Made by a program: the position numbers and the translations under genes. Positions 56,517 through 64,000 of a stretch of DNA of 64,000 nucleotides are shown one piece after another. Below the pieces are notes generated by a model. That model did no database searches. It was not told the origin of the DNA and saw nothing but the letters and a program-made list of their open reading frames with translations. The stretch's first letter is position 1. Each line of letters opens with the position of its first letter. Location: positions 4,798,010 through 4,862,009 of the forward strand of contig NZ_CP072467.1 in the NCBI RefSeq assembly GCF_018437505.1, in the 5' to 3' direction. Source of the stretch: Spiractinospora alimapuensis. GTDB lineage: Bacteria > Actinomycetota > Actinomycetes > Streptosporangiales > Streptosporangiaceae.

Positions 56517-57095
56517 TCATACCCGTCCCTGGGTCGACGCGAGCGACGCGGCGGTCCCCTGGGTGGGCTCGGCGGCCTCCTCCGGGAGCAGGTGTGCCAG
56601 CAGGAGCTTGACGAGCAGAACGGGGCCGAACCACGCGACCACCGGGGGCACGCTCGCCACGGTGGCCAGGAGGGTGAGCCCCAAGACCACCAGGGTGAAG
56701 GCGAGGGGTCGACGCAGGCTCGGCGGAGCCGCGGTGACGAGTACCGCGGCCACCAGTGTCGCCGCGTAGATCGTCGTGGCTGTGATCCAGGAGAAGCCGG
56801 GAATCACCAGGGCCAGCAGGAACGGCTGAATATGGCAGGCCACGAACAGGAGGTGGTGTCGAGCGGTGCGTCCCTCCCGGTGGTACCAGCGCTTGGCGGA
56901 TCGGGTCGCGTTGACGACCGCTCCGCCAAAGAGGTCGAAGGCAACGACCCCGACCACCACGATGGCGACGACCGGAAGCTCGGACCGAAGAGCCAGGGCA
57001 AGGGTCAGTGCCGTTCCCGCGAATGCCGCACCGAATCCGACGACGATCTCTCCGGTGGTCGCCCGCGGCGCGATGAGTATGTCGATGATCCTCAT
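56517..57095 (-). CDS. Multi-pass membrane protein, unknown function
   Basis: 192 residues with five to six hydrophobic helices. A loop 'TRSAKRWYHREGRTARHH' with several His and Arg lies between helices 2 and 3. I do not recognise a family. The ATG overlaps the stop of the upstream TetR gene (ATGA at 57092-57095), so it is the regulated second gene of an operon. Such TetR plus membrane protein pairs often deal with exported or toxic lipophilic compounds. Confidence 0.7.
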   Translation of the reverse strand: MRIIDILIAPRATTGEIVVGFGAAFAGTALTLALALRSELPVVAIVVVGVVAFDLFGGAVVNATRSAKRWYHREGRTARHHLLFVACHIQPFLLALVIPGFSWITATTIYAATLVAAVLVTAAPPSLRRPLAFTLVVLGLTLLATVASVPPVVAWFGPVLLVKLLLAHLLPEEAAEPTQGTAASLASTQGRV

Positions 57096-57661
57096 GCCCG
57101 AATCCCCTCGACGCACAGATCGATGATCGGTTCCGCCAGGTCAGCGAGCTCCACGGCGGGGTCCGCCAACCGCTGCAGCAAGCATCCCTCCACAGCCCCG
57201 ATGATGACGGCCGCGTGGCCTTCGCCAACCCCTGGCCGTAGGGCTCCTTCGCTCAGCGCGTCCCGCAGCAGTTCGGCGATCCGATCCCGATACGCGCGGT
57301 AGATCGCGGCCATGTTCAGCGACAGGCCCGTCCCCTGGAGGTCCAACACCACCTGGGCGTGGTCGGGGGCGGAGGCCAGCATCGCGACCACCGAACGTAG
57401 AAGACGTTCGAGCCGCACCAACGGCGGCCCGTCACCGACCGACTCCAGGACTTCACGTGCGCGGCTGGCATAGGAGGAGAAGACGGCCTCCAGCAGCGCG
57501 TCCTGGTTCGTGAAGGACAGGTACACCGTGCCCTTGGCGACCCCCACCTCCCGCGCGATGTCCTCCATCCGTGTGGCGGCGAAGCCCTGCCGGGCGAACA
57601 CCCGCACCGCCGCGTCCAGGATGAGCTCTCGTCGTTCGTCCGCGTCGACTCGTTTGGCCAT
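57092..57661 (-). CDS. TetR-family transcriptional regulator
   Basis: 189 residues. HTH 'TRMEDIAREVGVAKGTVYLSF' near 30-50 followed by 'NQDALLEAVFSSYA'. The C-terminal half is of the TetR_C_11-like type with 'GAVEGCLLQRL'. A perfect TGACTG-TT-CAGTCA operator lies 15 nt upstream of its ATG, overlapping the 3' end of the flavin monooxygenase gene's spacer, so autoregulation is likely. Confidence 0.9.
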   Translation of the reverse strand: MAKRVDADERRELILDAAVRVFARQGFAATRMEDIAREVGVAKGTVYLSFTNQDALLEAVFSSYASRAREVLESVGDGPPLVRLERLLRSVVAMLASAPDHAQVVLDLQGTGLSLNMAAIYRAYRDRIAELLRDALSEGALRPGVGEGHAAVIIGAVEGCLLQRLADPAVELADLAEPIIDLCVEGIRA

Positions 57662-57675
57662 GAACCAACTATGAC

Positions 57676-57689
57676 TGACTGTTCAGTCA
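57676..57689. promoter_or_regulatory. TetR operator
   Basis: TGACTGTTCAGTCA is a perfect 6-bp inverted repeat with a 2-nt centre, between the tetR start (57661) and the stop of the flavin monooxygenase gene (57693). An extra TGAC repeat precedes it. Confidence 0.65.
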
Positions 57690-57692
57690 TTT

Positions 57693-59261
57693 TCAAGTCT
57701 CAAGGTTTTCCCGATTGTTCGCCAACACCTGGGACAGTCCCACGTGGTCGTCGGGCATTCCACGCCAGGCGATGTACCCGTCGGGGCGAATCAACAGGGA
57801 CGCGTGATCGTCGATGTCGTATCGGTGGCGTAGGGGGTCCGGGGCGCGTATCACGATGTCGGCATGGCTGGTCGATGAGCCGTCGGCGTCCAGGACATGA
57901 ACGACCCGCGTTGGATAGCCGGACGCATCGACGAGTGCGCGCAGCGCCGATCCGGTGGCGCCGCTGATGTTCCCAACGACCAGCAGCGTGTGGAACGTGG
58001 AGTCGAGGACGTCGAACAGTGACGTGTCCGAGGTGAGGCCTACGTCCGGAGCACGATCCCCGGCCCGGACCGAATCGTCGTGCGCGGCGCCGGTCGAATC
58101 CCGGTAGGAGACGTCGACCTGAGTGAGTGCCCGCGCCAGGGTCCGCTGCACGGTCGGTCGACCGAGCACTCGCGAGGCGATGGTCCTGCGCGCCGCGGTG
58201 CTCACCGGGTTGCGCAGCAGGGTCATCCGGGTGATCCGGCGGGTGCCTCGCACCAGGCGCCGGGCTACGGGGGCGCGTTCGGTGGCGTAAGTGTCAAGCA
58301 GGGTGCGGGCAGCGTTTCCACGGATGACGGCCGCTAGCTTCCAGCCGAGATTGAACGCGTCATGGATCCCCGTGTTCATTCCCTGGGCGCCCACCACCGA
58401 GTGAATGTGGGCGGCGTCGCCGGCGAGGAACACGCGGCCCTGCGCGTGGCGCGCCACGGAACGTTGGTTGATCTGGAACCGTCCCGCTTCTCGGATCTCG
58501 GCGATCCGGGAGCCAGACGGAGCGCCCCGCTCCACAGCCGCCTCCAGCTCCGCCCGCGTCACCTCTCCCGAAGTCGTGTCACCGATGCCCTGCGCCGTCG
58601 CCACGCGGTGCAGGCCATCAGCCATCGGGAAGAACGCGATGAAGTCGCCCCGATGCAGGAAGGCGAAGAGTTCGTCGTTGGGCAGAGCCCAGTCCATGCG
58701 CAGGTCCGCGACGGCGAAGTTCTCTTCGAAGGTGCTTCCGACGAAGGGGATCTTTAGAAGACGCCGGACGCTGCTGCGCGCACCGTCACAACCGACGACC
58801 CACGCCGCGCTGGTCTCCTCGACAGTGCCGTCCCGATGACGCAGTGTCGCGTGCGCGGCATCGACGGTCTGATGGAGATCCACGAGTTCGACGTCGCGCT
58901 CCACCACGACGCCCGCGTCGGCGAGCCGGGTCGACAACAGTTCTTCCGTCTGGTTCTGCGGCAGCATAAGGAGGAATGGATAAGGACTGTCCACGTCCCG
59001 CAGGGTCAGATGCAGGATCTGGTGCCGCTCGCTGAAGACGCGGAAGTCCGTCACCGTCAGACCGAGGTCGATGGCCGGCTCGGCGAGGTCCACCCTTCGC
59101 AGTAGCTCCAATGTTCGGGCTTGGACGCCGAGTGCGCGCGTCTGCGTGGTCACCCCGGAGGAGGCATCAACAACGCGGACGCCGACTCCCCGTCGTGCCA
59201 GTTCGATGCCCAGCGTGAGCCCCGTGGGGCCGGCTCCAACGATCACTACGTCTGTGGTCAT
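57693..59261 (-). CDS. FAD-dependent aromatic hydroxylase-type monooxygenase
   Basis: 522 residues of the PheA/TfdB (PF01494) class: dinucleotide motif 'VVIVGAGPTGLTLGIELARR' at 5-24, DG motif 'WVVGCDGARSSVRR' near 155, and 'VFLAGDAAHIHSVVGAQGMN' near 280 that contacts the FAD. Residues about 400-522 form the thioredoxin-like C-terminal domain of this class. It hydroxylates an aromatic or polyketide substrate using NAD(P)H and O2. It follows the TetR gene at 59268 by 6 nt and is therefore in its operon. Confidence 0.92.
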   Translation of the reverse strand: MTTDVVIVGAGPTGLTLGIELARRGVGVRVVDASSGVTTQTRALGVQARTLELLRRVDLAEPAIDLGLTVTDFRVFSERHQILHLTLRDVDSPYPFLLMLPQNQTEELLSTRLADAGVVVERDVELVDLHQTVDAAHATLRHRDGTVEETSAAWVVGCDGARSSVRRLLKIPFVGSTFEENFAVADLRMDWALPNDELFAFLHRGDFIAFFPMADGLHRVATAQGIGDTTSGEVTRAELEAAVERGAPSGSRIAEIREAGRFQINQRSVARHAQGRVFLAGDAAHIHSVVGAQGMNTGIHDAFNLGWKLAAVIRGNAARTLLDTYATERAPVARRLVRGTRRITRMTLLRNPVSTAARRTIASRVLGRPTVQRTLARALTQVDVSYRDSTGAAHDDSVRAGDRAPDVGLTSDTSLFDVLDSTFHTLLVVGNISGATGSALRALVDASGYPTRVVHVLDADGSSTSHADIVIRAPDPLRHRYDIDDHASLLIRPDGYIAWRGMPDDHVGLSQVLANNRENLET

Positions 59262-59267
59262 TCCGTC

Positions 59268-59906
59268 TCACTCCTCAGACCTCGTCGTCGTTATCCCGGT
59301 GGGAAGCGCGGCGAGGAACAGCGCCACGTGCGAGCGCACGTCGATCTCGCAGTGGGCGGTGTCCTCCCCCGCGGGAGCCACCAACAGGCCGTTCATCAAC
59401 ACCTGCACCACGAGCGGGCCCACCAGCATGCGCGCCCCGGCCATGACGTCGATCTCGCCGATGACGCCGGCTTCGTGCGCTGTTCGCAGTAGAGCCGCCG
59501 CTCGATTCAGCGCTTTCTTCGGGACGGCCTCTCGGAAGACCTCGCCGATGTGCGGGAGACGCGGAGTCTCGGCGATGACGATCCGTGCCAATTCCAGGTA
59601 GTCGCGTTGCATCAGGCGCGCGGACAGGTGTGTCGCGAACTCGGTCAACGCGGTTTCGAGGTCGTGCCGGGTGCGCGGCGACGGCATCGTGGAGGCGGAC
59701 TCCTGGTTGCCCAGGATGAGATGCTCCAGGACGTCGGCCAGGATCGCGTCCTTGTTCGGATATCGGGCGTAGAGCGTCTCCTTTGAGACCCCGGCCTTCC
59801 GGGCCAGTGTCGACGTGCTCACACGGTCGAATCCATGTGCGAGGAACAGCTCTCGTGCGGCGGCACGGATCTGCTGGACCTTGACGTCGTGCTGCGGCAG
59901 TGCCAT
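59268..59906 (-). CDS. TetR-family regulator of the monooxygenase/quinone-oxidoreductase pair
   Basis: 212 residues from ATG 59906 (GAAGG at suitable spacing). HTH 'VSTSTLARKAGVSKETLYARY' near 27-47 and 'NKDAILADVLEHLILG' after it; the C-terminal domain resembles TetR_C_7/AefR types ('QRDYLELARIVIAETPRLPHI'). Divergent from the quinone oxidoreductase; two 21-bp operators lie between. It heads the operon with the flavin monooxygenase. Confidence 0.9.
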   Translation of the reverse strand: MALPQHDVKVQQIRAAARELFLAHGFDRVSTSTLARKAGVSKETLYARYPNKDAILADVLEHLILGNQESASTMPSPRTRHDLETALTEFATHLSARLMQRDYLELARIVIAETPRLPHIGEVFREAVPKKALNRAAALLRTAHEAGVIGEIDVMAGARMLVGPLVVQVLMNGLLVAPAGEDTAHCEIDVRSHVALFLAALPTGITTTRSEE

Positions 59907-59925
59907 CAACATCCTTCACATCAAT

Positions 59926-59976
59926 CGAACTGAACGGTACGGTACGATCCTAGCACGAACCGAACAGTTCGGTTCG
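59926..59976. promoter_or_regulatory. Two 21-bp TetR operators in the divergent promoter
   Basis: Site B (59956-59976) is a perfect palindrome with 10-bp arms around one A; its inner 17 bp are AACCGAACAGTTCGGTT. Site A (59926-59946) has the same pattern with four differences. Centres are 30 bp apart, close to three helical turns. The two sites cover the promoters of both the tetR operon and the quinone oxidoreductase gene. Confidence 0.8.
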
Positions 59977-59996
59977 GATGACGGAAGGGAAGATTC

Positions 59997-60974
59997 ATGA
60001 TGAAAGCAGTACGTATGCACGGCACCGGCGAACCTGATGTGCTGTGGGTCGACGACGTCCCGAACCCCGTGCCTGGTCCTGGTGAGGTCGTCATCGCCGT
60101 CGGAGCGGCGGGAGTCACGTTCGGGGACGTCATGGCTCGGCGGGGTGCCTTCGGGTCCGTGAATGTTCCCACCGGACTCGGGATGCAGGTCGCCGGCGTT
60201 GTCTCGGCCGTCGGCACATCCGATGCGGCGGTTGCGATCGGCGATCGCGTCGCGGCACGCGTCGCCGCCGGGTACGCCGAGTACGCGGTCGCCAGGATCG
60301 ACGACCTGATCTCGGTACCAGAGACAGTGGATCTCGCGTCCGTCAGTTGCCTGCCGGTCCAGGGAGTGACCGCTTACCAGCTCCTCGTCGACGCCGCCCG
60401 GCTGAGCGCGGGCGAATCGGTGCTGGTCCACGCAGCGGCGGGGGGAGTCGGGGGGCTGGCGGGCCGTCTCGCGAAGTTGCTCGGTGCCTCGACCGTGATA
60501 GGAGCGGCCGGGGGGCGGGCCAAGCTGGACCGTGTTCGCGCACCTGGCGCACAGGCGGTGGTGGACTATCACAATCCGCGGTGGCCGGACATGGTGCTGG
60601 AGGCGACTGAGGGAGCCGGTGTTGACGTCATCCTCGACTCCGTCGGGGGTGAGGTTTCACAGCGTGGCGCGTCCGTCCTCGCGCCGTTCGGGCGAACCGT
60701 CGTGTACGGCGCCGCGGGCGGAGTCCCCGCGTTCGACGCCATCGGGCTTATGTCCGCCAACCAGTCGGTGATCGGATACTCGCTGTTCGGCTGGGATCGG
60801 CGGCCGACTCGCACCGCCGCGGCGCTGTCGGCGCTGTCGGAGTACGTTGCCTCCGCGGAACTGCGCACGGATCCGGGACAGACCTTCCCCCTTGAGGAGG
60901 CCGCCACGGCACACCAGCTCATGGAGGCTCGAGAGACGGTCGGAACCACCGTGCTCCTCACCGATGTTCGGTAA
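59997..60974 (+). CDS. Zinc-independent quinone oxidoreductase-like MDR enzyme
   Basis: 325 residues of medium-chain dehydrogenase/reductase fold. 'GPGEVVIAVGAAGVTFGDVMARRGAF' near 27, then the NADPH site 'GESVLVHAAAGGVGGLAGRLAKLLGA' near 140 with the AAxxGVGG form of the quinone-oxidoreductase branch; the Cys/His zinc ligands of alcohol dehydrogenases are absent. ATG 59997 or 60000 with GGAAGGG upstream. Divergent from its TetR regulator; probably reduces quinones or enones related to the product of the flavin monooxygenase. Confidence 0.9.
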   Translation: MMKAVRMHGTGEPDVLWVDDVPNPVPGPGEVVIAVGAAGVTFGDVMARRGAFGSVNVPTGLGMQVAGVVSAVGTSDAAVAIGDRVAARVAAGYAEYAVARIDDLISVPETVDLASVSCLPVQGVTAYQLLVDAARLSAGESVLVHAAAGGVGGLAGRLAKLLGASTVIGAAGGRAKLDRVRAPGAQAVVDYHNPRWPDMVLEATEGAGVDVILDSVGGEVSQRGASVLAPFGRTVVYGAAGGVPAFDAIGLMSANQSVIGYSLFGWDRRPTRTAAALSALSEYVASAELRTDPGQTFPLEEAATAHQLMEARETVGTTVLLTDVR

Positions 60975-61034
60975 CAGGGCTGGAGACGATGAACTCCGAC
61001 CCCGATTTCTCACCCAATGACCGGGGGAGTGCGT

Positions 61035-61484
61035 CTAGTCGACGTAGCCGGAGAAGTAGACGGGCTCGCGTTCTCCCACGTCCCGGATGTCGACCTCGAC
61101 CTCGAGGTAGTCCTCGTGGTCCATCATCACGCAGGCGAAGTCGCCGGTCGCGCTCTCGCCGAGGGCCATCCCGGTGTTGTTCTCCAGTCGGAGGGTCCAG
61201 GCGATGAACGGTTCGTTGGAGGGGATCGCGGTGTTGCTGCTGGTTCCTCGGTAGAAGTCCGACACCTCGACCAGGAGGCCGTCGTCGTACTCGAAGGTGC
61301 CGACGAGGTCCATGGTGTCACCCGGCCCACCAGCGGGTCCGTCAACATCCACGTCGACGTCGTCCACCTCGATGTCGGGAACCTCGGGGGGCTCGGGGGC
61401 GGGGCTGGGCGCGAAGACACAGCCTGAGAGGCCGAGCGTGGTCGCCGCCAGGAGGGCGGAGGCGTGCAGGACAGGCTTACGCAT
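61035..61484 (-). CDS. Exported lipoprotein, short copy
   Basis: 149 residues from ATG 61484. Signal peptide 'MRKPVLHASALLAATTLGLS' with lipobox LSGC (Cys near 22). A Pro/Asp-rich linker follows (PEVPDIEVDDVDVDVDGP) and then a beta domain of the DUF4352/telomeric-repeat-like immunoglobulin type: 'GTFEYDDGLLVEVSDF', 'FIAWTLRLENNTG', 'VMMDHEDYLEVEVDI'. Compared with its neighbour at 61722 it lacks about 37 residues in the middle of the domain. Surface protein of unknown role. Confidence 0.8.
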   Translation of the reverse strand: MRKPVLHASALLAATTLGLSGCVFAPSPAPEPPEVPDIEVDDVDVDVDGPAGGPGDTMDLVGTFEYDDGLLVEVSDFYRGTSSNTAIPSNEPFIAWTLRLENNTGMALGESATGDFACVMMDHEDYLEVEVDIRDVGEREPVYFSGYVD

Positions 61485-61721
61485 GGGGATCTCCAAGCAG
61501 GGGTCGCGGCGATTCCGCCGACTGGGCGTGAACTGTTCGCGGGAGAGGCGGACCGTCGTCGGACCCGACCGGCCCTTCGGTCGGTCTCCGAACGGGCGCC
61601 TTCAGGGGAGCCGAACCGGCAGCACGCGTGTGCCTCTCCGCGCCAGAGGAGAGGTTCGGAGTGACACATCCCTACGTGCGGGGACGCGCGGGCTCCGCTC
61701 CCTTGGGCTGAGGGGGGCCGG

Positions 61722-62288
61722 CTAGTCGACGTAGCCCGAGAAGAACACCGGCTCCCGGGTGCCCACGTCGTTCACGTCCACCTCGATCTCGAGGTAGTCC
61801 TCGTGGTCCATCATCACGCAGGCGTATCCCCCGGAGATGCGGTCTCCGTCCTGCAGTGTGCCGGATATTTCGTTTTCGATGTCCTGTTGGAAGTCGACGA
61901 CGGTGTCGGTGTCCTGTCCGAATTCGCCGATGGTGCAGCTGATTCCCGTCAGCGTGGTGTCGATGTCCGCGCCGGTGTTGTTCTCAACGTGGAGCCGCAA
62001 CGCGATGTACGGCTCTGTGGAAGGAATCGCCGAGGTGCTGCTCGTTCCTCGACGGAAGTCGGACAGCTCGACGACAAGCCCGTCGTCGTATTCGAAGCTG
62101 CCCGTGATGTCGACGGTCTCACCATCCCCTACCTCCGGCGGGTCGTCGAGGTCGAGTTCGAGGTCGTCCGGGTCGATCTCGGGTGGTGCGGGCGGCGAGG
62201 GCTCAGGGGTAGACGCGAAGACACAGCCTGAGAGGCCGAGCGTGGTCGCGGCCAGGAGGGCGGAGGCGTGCAGGACAGGCTTACGCAT
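61722..62288 (-). CDS. Exported lipoprotein, long copy
   Basis: 188 residues from ATG 62288, tandem paralogue of the gene at 61035. Same signal peptide and lipobox (LGLSGC), Pro/Asp-rich linker, and beta domain ('GSFEYDDGLVVELSDFRRGT', 'YIALRLHVENNTG', 'VMMDHEDYLEIEVDVNDVG'). It keeps the strand pair (GISCTIGEFGQDTDTVVDF) that the short copy lost, with one extra Cys. The first 66 nt of coding sequence plus about 16 nt upstream are nearly identical in the two genes, which otherwise differ clearly. Confidence 0.82.
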   Translation of the reverse strand: MRKPVLHASALLAATTLGLSGCVFASTPEPSPPAPPEIDPDDLELDLDDPPEVGDGETVDITGSFEYDDGLVVELSDFRRGTSSTSAIPSTEPYIALRLHVENNTGADIDTTLTGISCTIGEFGQDTDTVVDFQQDIENEISGTLQDGDRISGGYACVMMDHEDYLEIEVDVNDVGTREPVFFSGYVD

Positions 62289-63047
62289 GGGGATCTCCAA
62301 GAATGTGGGTTCGTGGCGGGTTACCGGTGACAGTGAGGAGCGGAACGTTGGTGCGGACCTGGCGGGCGTGGACTCACGCCCGACGCGCTGGTCCGGCACC
62401 GTCGGATTCGGCCTCGCGTTCCGCTCGAGGAACCTGTCGCCGTGGTTGGGTCCGGCTCGGATGCCAGCTCCCCAATCGCAATCGTGCTCTGATCGCTACC
62501 TCCGCCCAGCCTTCTGTCTCTCTCGTTCGTGCCGCGTCACTTGGTTGATCCTCGCGAGGTCGCCGCGTTCCCGCCGGCCGCACTCGCCCGAGTGCGGCAT
62601 CGCTCCGCCCTTGGCCGAGGGAGAGCTCATGCTCGGTGTTACCGCCGTGAACGTTGACAGCCCCTACGACGCGGACCCCCACGGCCGGGTTCTATGCGTC
62701 GCGAGGCGGAGACGGCGCGCGATCCCCGCCCCACTCGCGGTCTGAGGGCTGCGCCGCGGCGGAACGAAATCCCCTTCTACCTGGGGAAAACACGGCCCTC
62801 TGTCCCTGTTGAACGGTGGCGCGCCCTGCGTTGGGCGTTGTCGGAGGCTTGTGTCAATCACATGGGACAAGCTGGGAAAACAGTATTAGTCAGGAGTTCG
62901 TGTCATGTGTTTGGTTACATCGGGGTCACGTTTGGCGGCCCGCGGGTCCGCCGGGCGGCTCCCCTGTGTCGAGGGGGTGGCCCGCCAATGGCGTGACGGG
63001 TATCGTATGTACGTACTAATTCCGTGTGGCGTGCTGGGGTTGTGATT
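62289..63047. other. Intergenic region, no supported gene
   Basis: 759 nt. The part next to the lipoprotein gene is very GC-rich; the part from about 62820 is mixed. A 38-codon frame at 62629-62745 has GAGGGAGAG before its ATG but nothing else in favour. GTATGTACGTAC (63005-63016 area) contains a GTACGTAC palindrome close to the VOC gene and may be an operator. Confidence 0.4.
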
Positions 63048-63413
63048 ATGGGTTCGAATCGGCATCACGCGATTGACTACGTCGAGATCACCGTGCGCGA
63101 TGTGGAGGAAGCCAAGCGGTTCTATGGCGAGGCGTTCGGCTGGACGTTCAACGACTACGGGCCCAGTTACGCGGGCATCCGCGATCCCGGTGGCGAGGAC
63201 GGGGCCGAGGTCGGCGGCCTGAGTTCCTTCGGCGAGACCCGCACGGGAGGCCCCTTCGTGCTCCTGTTCTCCACCGACCTGGACCAGTCGGTGCGGGCCG
63301 TCCGTGCTGCCGGCGGGGAGATCGTTCAGGGACCCTATGAGTTCCCGGGCGGTCGTCGTTTCCACTTCACCGATCCGAGTGGCAACGAGCTTGGAGTCTT
63401 CGCCGAGTCCTGA
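63048..63413 (+). CDS. VOC-family (glyoxalase/bleomycin-resistance-fold) protein
   Basis: 121 residues from ATG 63048. Two beta-alpha-beta-beta-beta units: 'IDYVEITVRDVEEAKRFYGE' and 'PFVLLFSTDLDQSVRAVRAA', ending 'RRFHFTDPSGNELGVF'. Metal-ligand positions seem partly kept (His in 'RRFHF', Glu in 'GNELGVF'; the first strand has 'DYVEI'). Members include lyases, dioxygenases and antibiotic-binding proteins; this compact form is common in actinobacteria with unknown substrate. Confidence 0.87.
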   Translation: MGSNRHHAIDYVEITVRDVEEAKRFYGEAFGWTFNDYGPSYAGIRDPGGEDGAEVGGLSSFGETRTGGPFVLLFSTDLDQSVRAVRAAGGEIVQGPYEFPGGRRFHFTDPSGNELGVFAES

Positions 63414-63435
63414 TCCCGGTGGACGCGACCAGGGG

Positions 63436-63999
63436 TCACCAGGGAGTCCACACCAGGTTGAAATGGTGGGCCACCAACAACACGACCACGAGGGCCGCGG
63501 CGATCAGCGAGTAGTGCAGCCGGGCCGTGACTCCCCACCAACGGCGGGTCCACGAGAACACCGCGGCCACGACGACCCCCGCGACCAGGGGCGAGACCAC
63601 CGCTAACGGTGTCCCGGCGATCCGCGCCTCACCGGTGAAGGCCATCAAGCCCATGTCGGGGCTGAGCAGCAGCACCACCAACGTCACCAGCGCCGCGCCG
63701 GTCGCCACGCCGGTCGCCACGGCGAGACGGCGCGCGTCGCGTGCCCCCCGCGACACCCGTGGTCTCGTCCGCCCCCGCAGCCGCCGCGTCAGAGACGCGA
63801 TCGGCCAGGCGAGCATGCTGAGCAGCAGTGCCACCGACAGGGCGGCCGCGGTCAGATACGGGAACGGTGTCTGCCACCAGTCGGCGCGCACGTAGGGGTG
63901 CATGGGCACCTGGTCGCAGACGAAGCCCACGACATCGCCGTCGTCCTCGATGAACCCGGCCCACTCCTGGCCGTCCGCCGAGTGGAACAGACCGTCGCC
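63436..63999 (-). CDS. C-terminal part of a membrane-anchored serine-hydrolase-like protein
   Basis: The frame stays open from its stop at 63436 to the right window edge, giving 187 visible residues. The outer part (GDGLFHSADGQEWAGF, then IEDDGDVVGFVCDQVPMHPY) followed by 'WWQTPFPYLTAAALSVALLLS' and three to four membrane helices resembles the tail of actinobacterial class-C beta-lactamase-related serine hydrolases, whose catalytic domain would lie beyond the edge. An ATG at 63903 or GTG at 63930 could give a shorter protein, but the upstream residues fit the family. No catalytic motif is visible here. Confidence 0.6.
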   Translation of the reverse strand, partial: GDGLFHSADGQEWAGFIEDDGDVVGFVCDQVPMHPYVRADWWQTPFPYLTAAALSVALLLSMLAWPIASLTRRLRGRTRPRVSRGARDARRLAVATGVATGAALVTLVVLLLSPDMGLMAFTGEARIAGTPLAVVSPLVAGVVVAAVFSWTRRWWGVTARLHYSLIAAALVVVLLVAHHFNLVWTPW

Positions 64000-64000
64000 C

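Noticed and set aside
62629-62745. 38-codon ORF with GAGGGAGAG before its ATG
   Set aside because: Arg-rich and without hydrophobic segment or similarity; the ribosome-binding site alone is not enough in GC-rich DNA.
1-64000. tRNA, rRNA, integrase, transposase or toxin-antitoxin genes
   Set aside because: None seen by eye on either strand; a tRNA scan would be needed to exclude a tRNA.

Overview
The window is GC-rich actinomycete DNA. GTG starts, 4-nt ATGA/GTGA gene overlaps, many TetR/MarR regulators, mycothiol-era Gram-positive lipoproteins with lipoboxes, IdeR/DmdR-type iron boxes and SARP-free catabolic operons all fit a filamentous actinobacterium of the Nocardiopsis/Streptomonospora/Streptomyces kind. 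The genus is an inference from style, not from a marker gene. I see no rRNA, tRNA, integrase or transposase.

Region by region. 1-5.4 kb: an accessory, partly AT-richer stretch that looks like the edge or remnant of a conjugative element: a VirB8/TcpC-like protein, a membrane-anchored lytic transglycosylase-NlpC/P60 hydrolase, a single-pass exported protein, a minimal GntR repressor, small ORFs and a decayed SRPBCC gene, followed by about 1.3 kb almost free of genes. 5.4-15.2 kb: a minus-strand acyl-CoA catabolic cluster (SDR, acyl-CoA dehydrogenase, SMP-30 lactonase-like protein, CoA ligase, SCPx-like thiolase, enoyl-CoA hydratase) with a TetR regulator at its end and a double-TetR fusion plus a second enoyl-CoA hydratase upstream. 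15.3-17.5 kb: the intact SRPBCC paralogue, a Vat/CatB-like acetyltransferase, and a divergent MarR/SnoaL-like pair around a mirrored operator. 17.7-18.04 kb: a five-spacer CRISPR array. 18.1-24.4 kb: LysR, DJ-1/PfpI-like protein, small membrane proteins, and two tandem 500-residue membrane proteins that are themselves internally duplicated. 24.6-29.6 kb: iron uptake: FhuF-like reductase with its own iron box, and a binding protein-permease-permease-ATPase operon behind a second iron box. 29.7-42 kb: regulators, MFS efflux, luciferase-like oxidoreductase, SGNH hydrolase, double-MerR/erythromycin-esterase-like pair, and several membrane proteins and TetR units.

42.2-51.95 kb is a complete type I-E CRISPR-Cas locus (cas3, then cas8e-cse2-cas7e-cas5e-cas6e-cas1e-cas2e in overlapping order). 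It has no array of its own in the window; the only array lies 24 kb away. A 36-37 residue one-helix membrane ORF with a strong ribosome-binding site and a terminator sits between cas3 and cas8e. 52-56 kb: MarR/CPBP protease, a NarL-type two-component system. 56-64 kb: TetR-controlled small operons, a flavin monooxygenase and quinone oxidoreductase divided by paired operators, two tandem lipoproteins sharing a nearly identical 5' end, a VOC protein and the C-terminal part of a membrane-anchored serine-hydrolase-like protein that runs off the right edge.

I do not find a system that I can defend as wholly new. The most promising leads are the small membrane ORF inside the type I-E locus, the detached array, the doubly duplicated PH-like membrane proteins, the 43-residue membrane ORF behind competing hairpins, and the 51-bp palindrome over the SGNH start.
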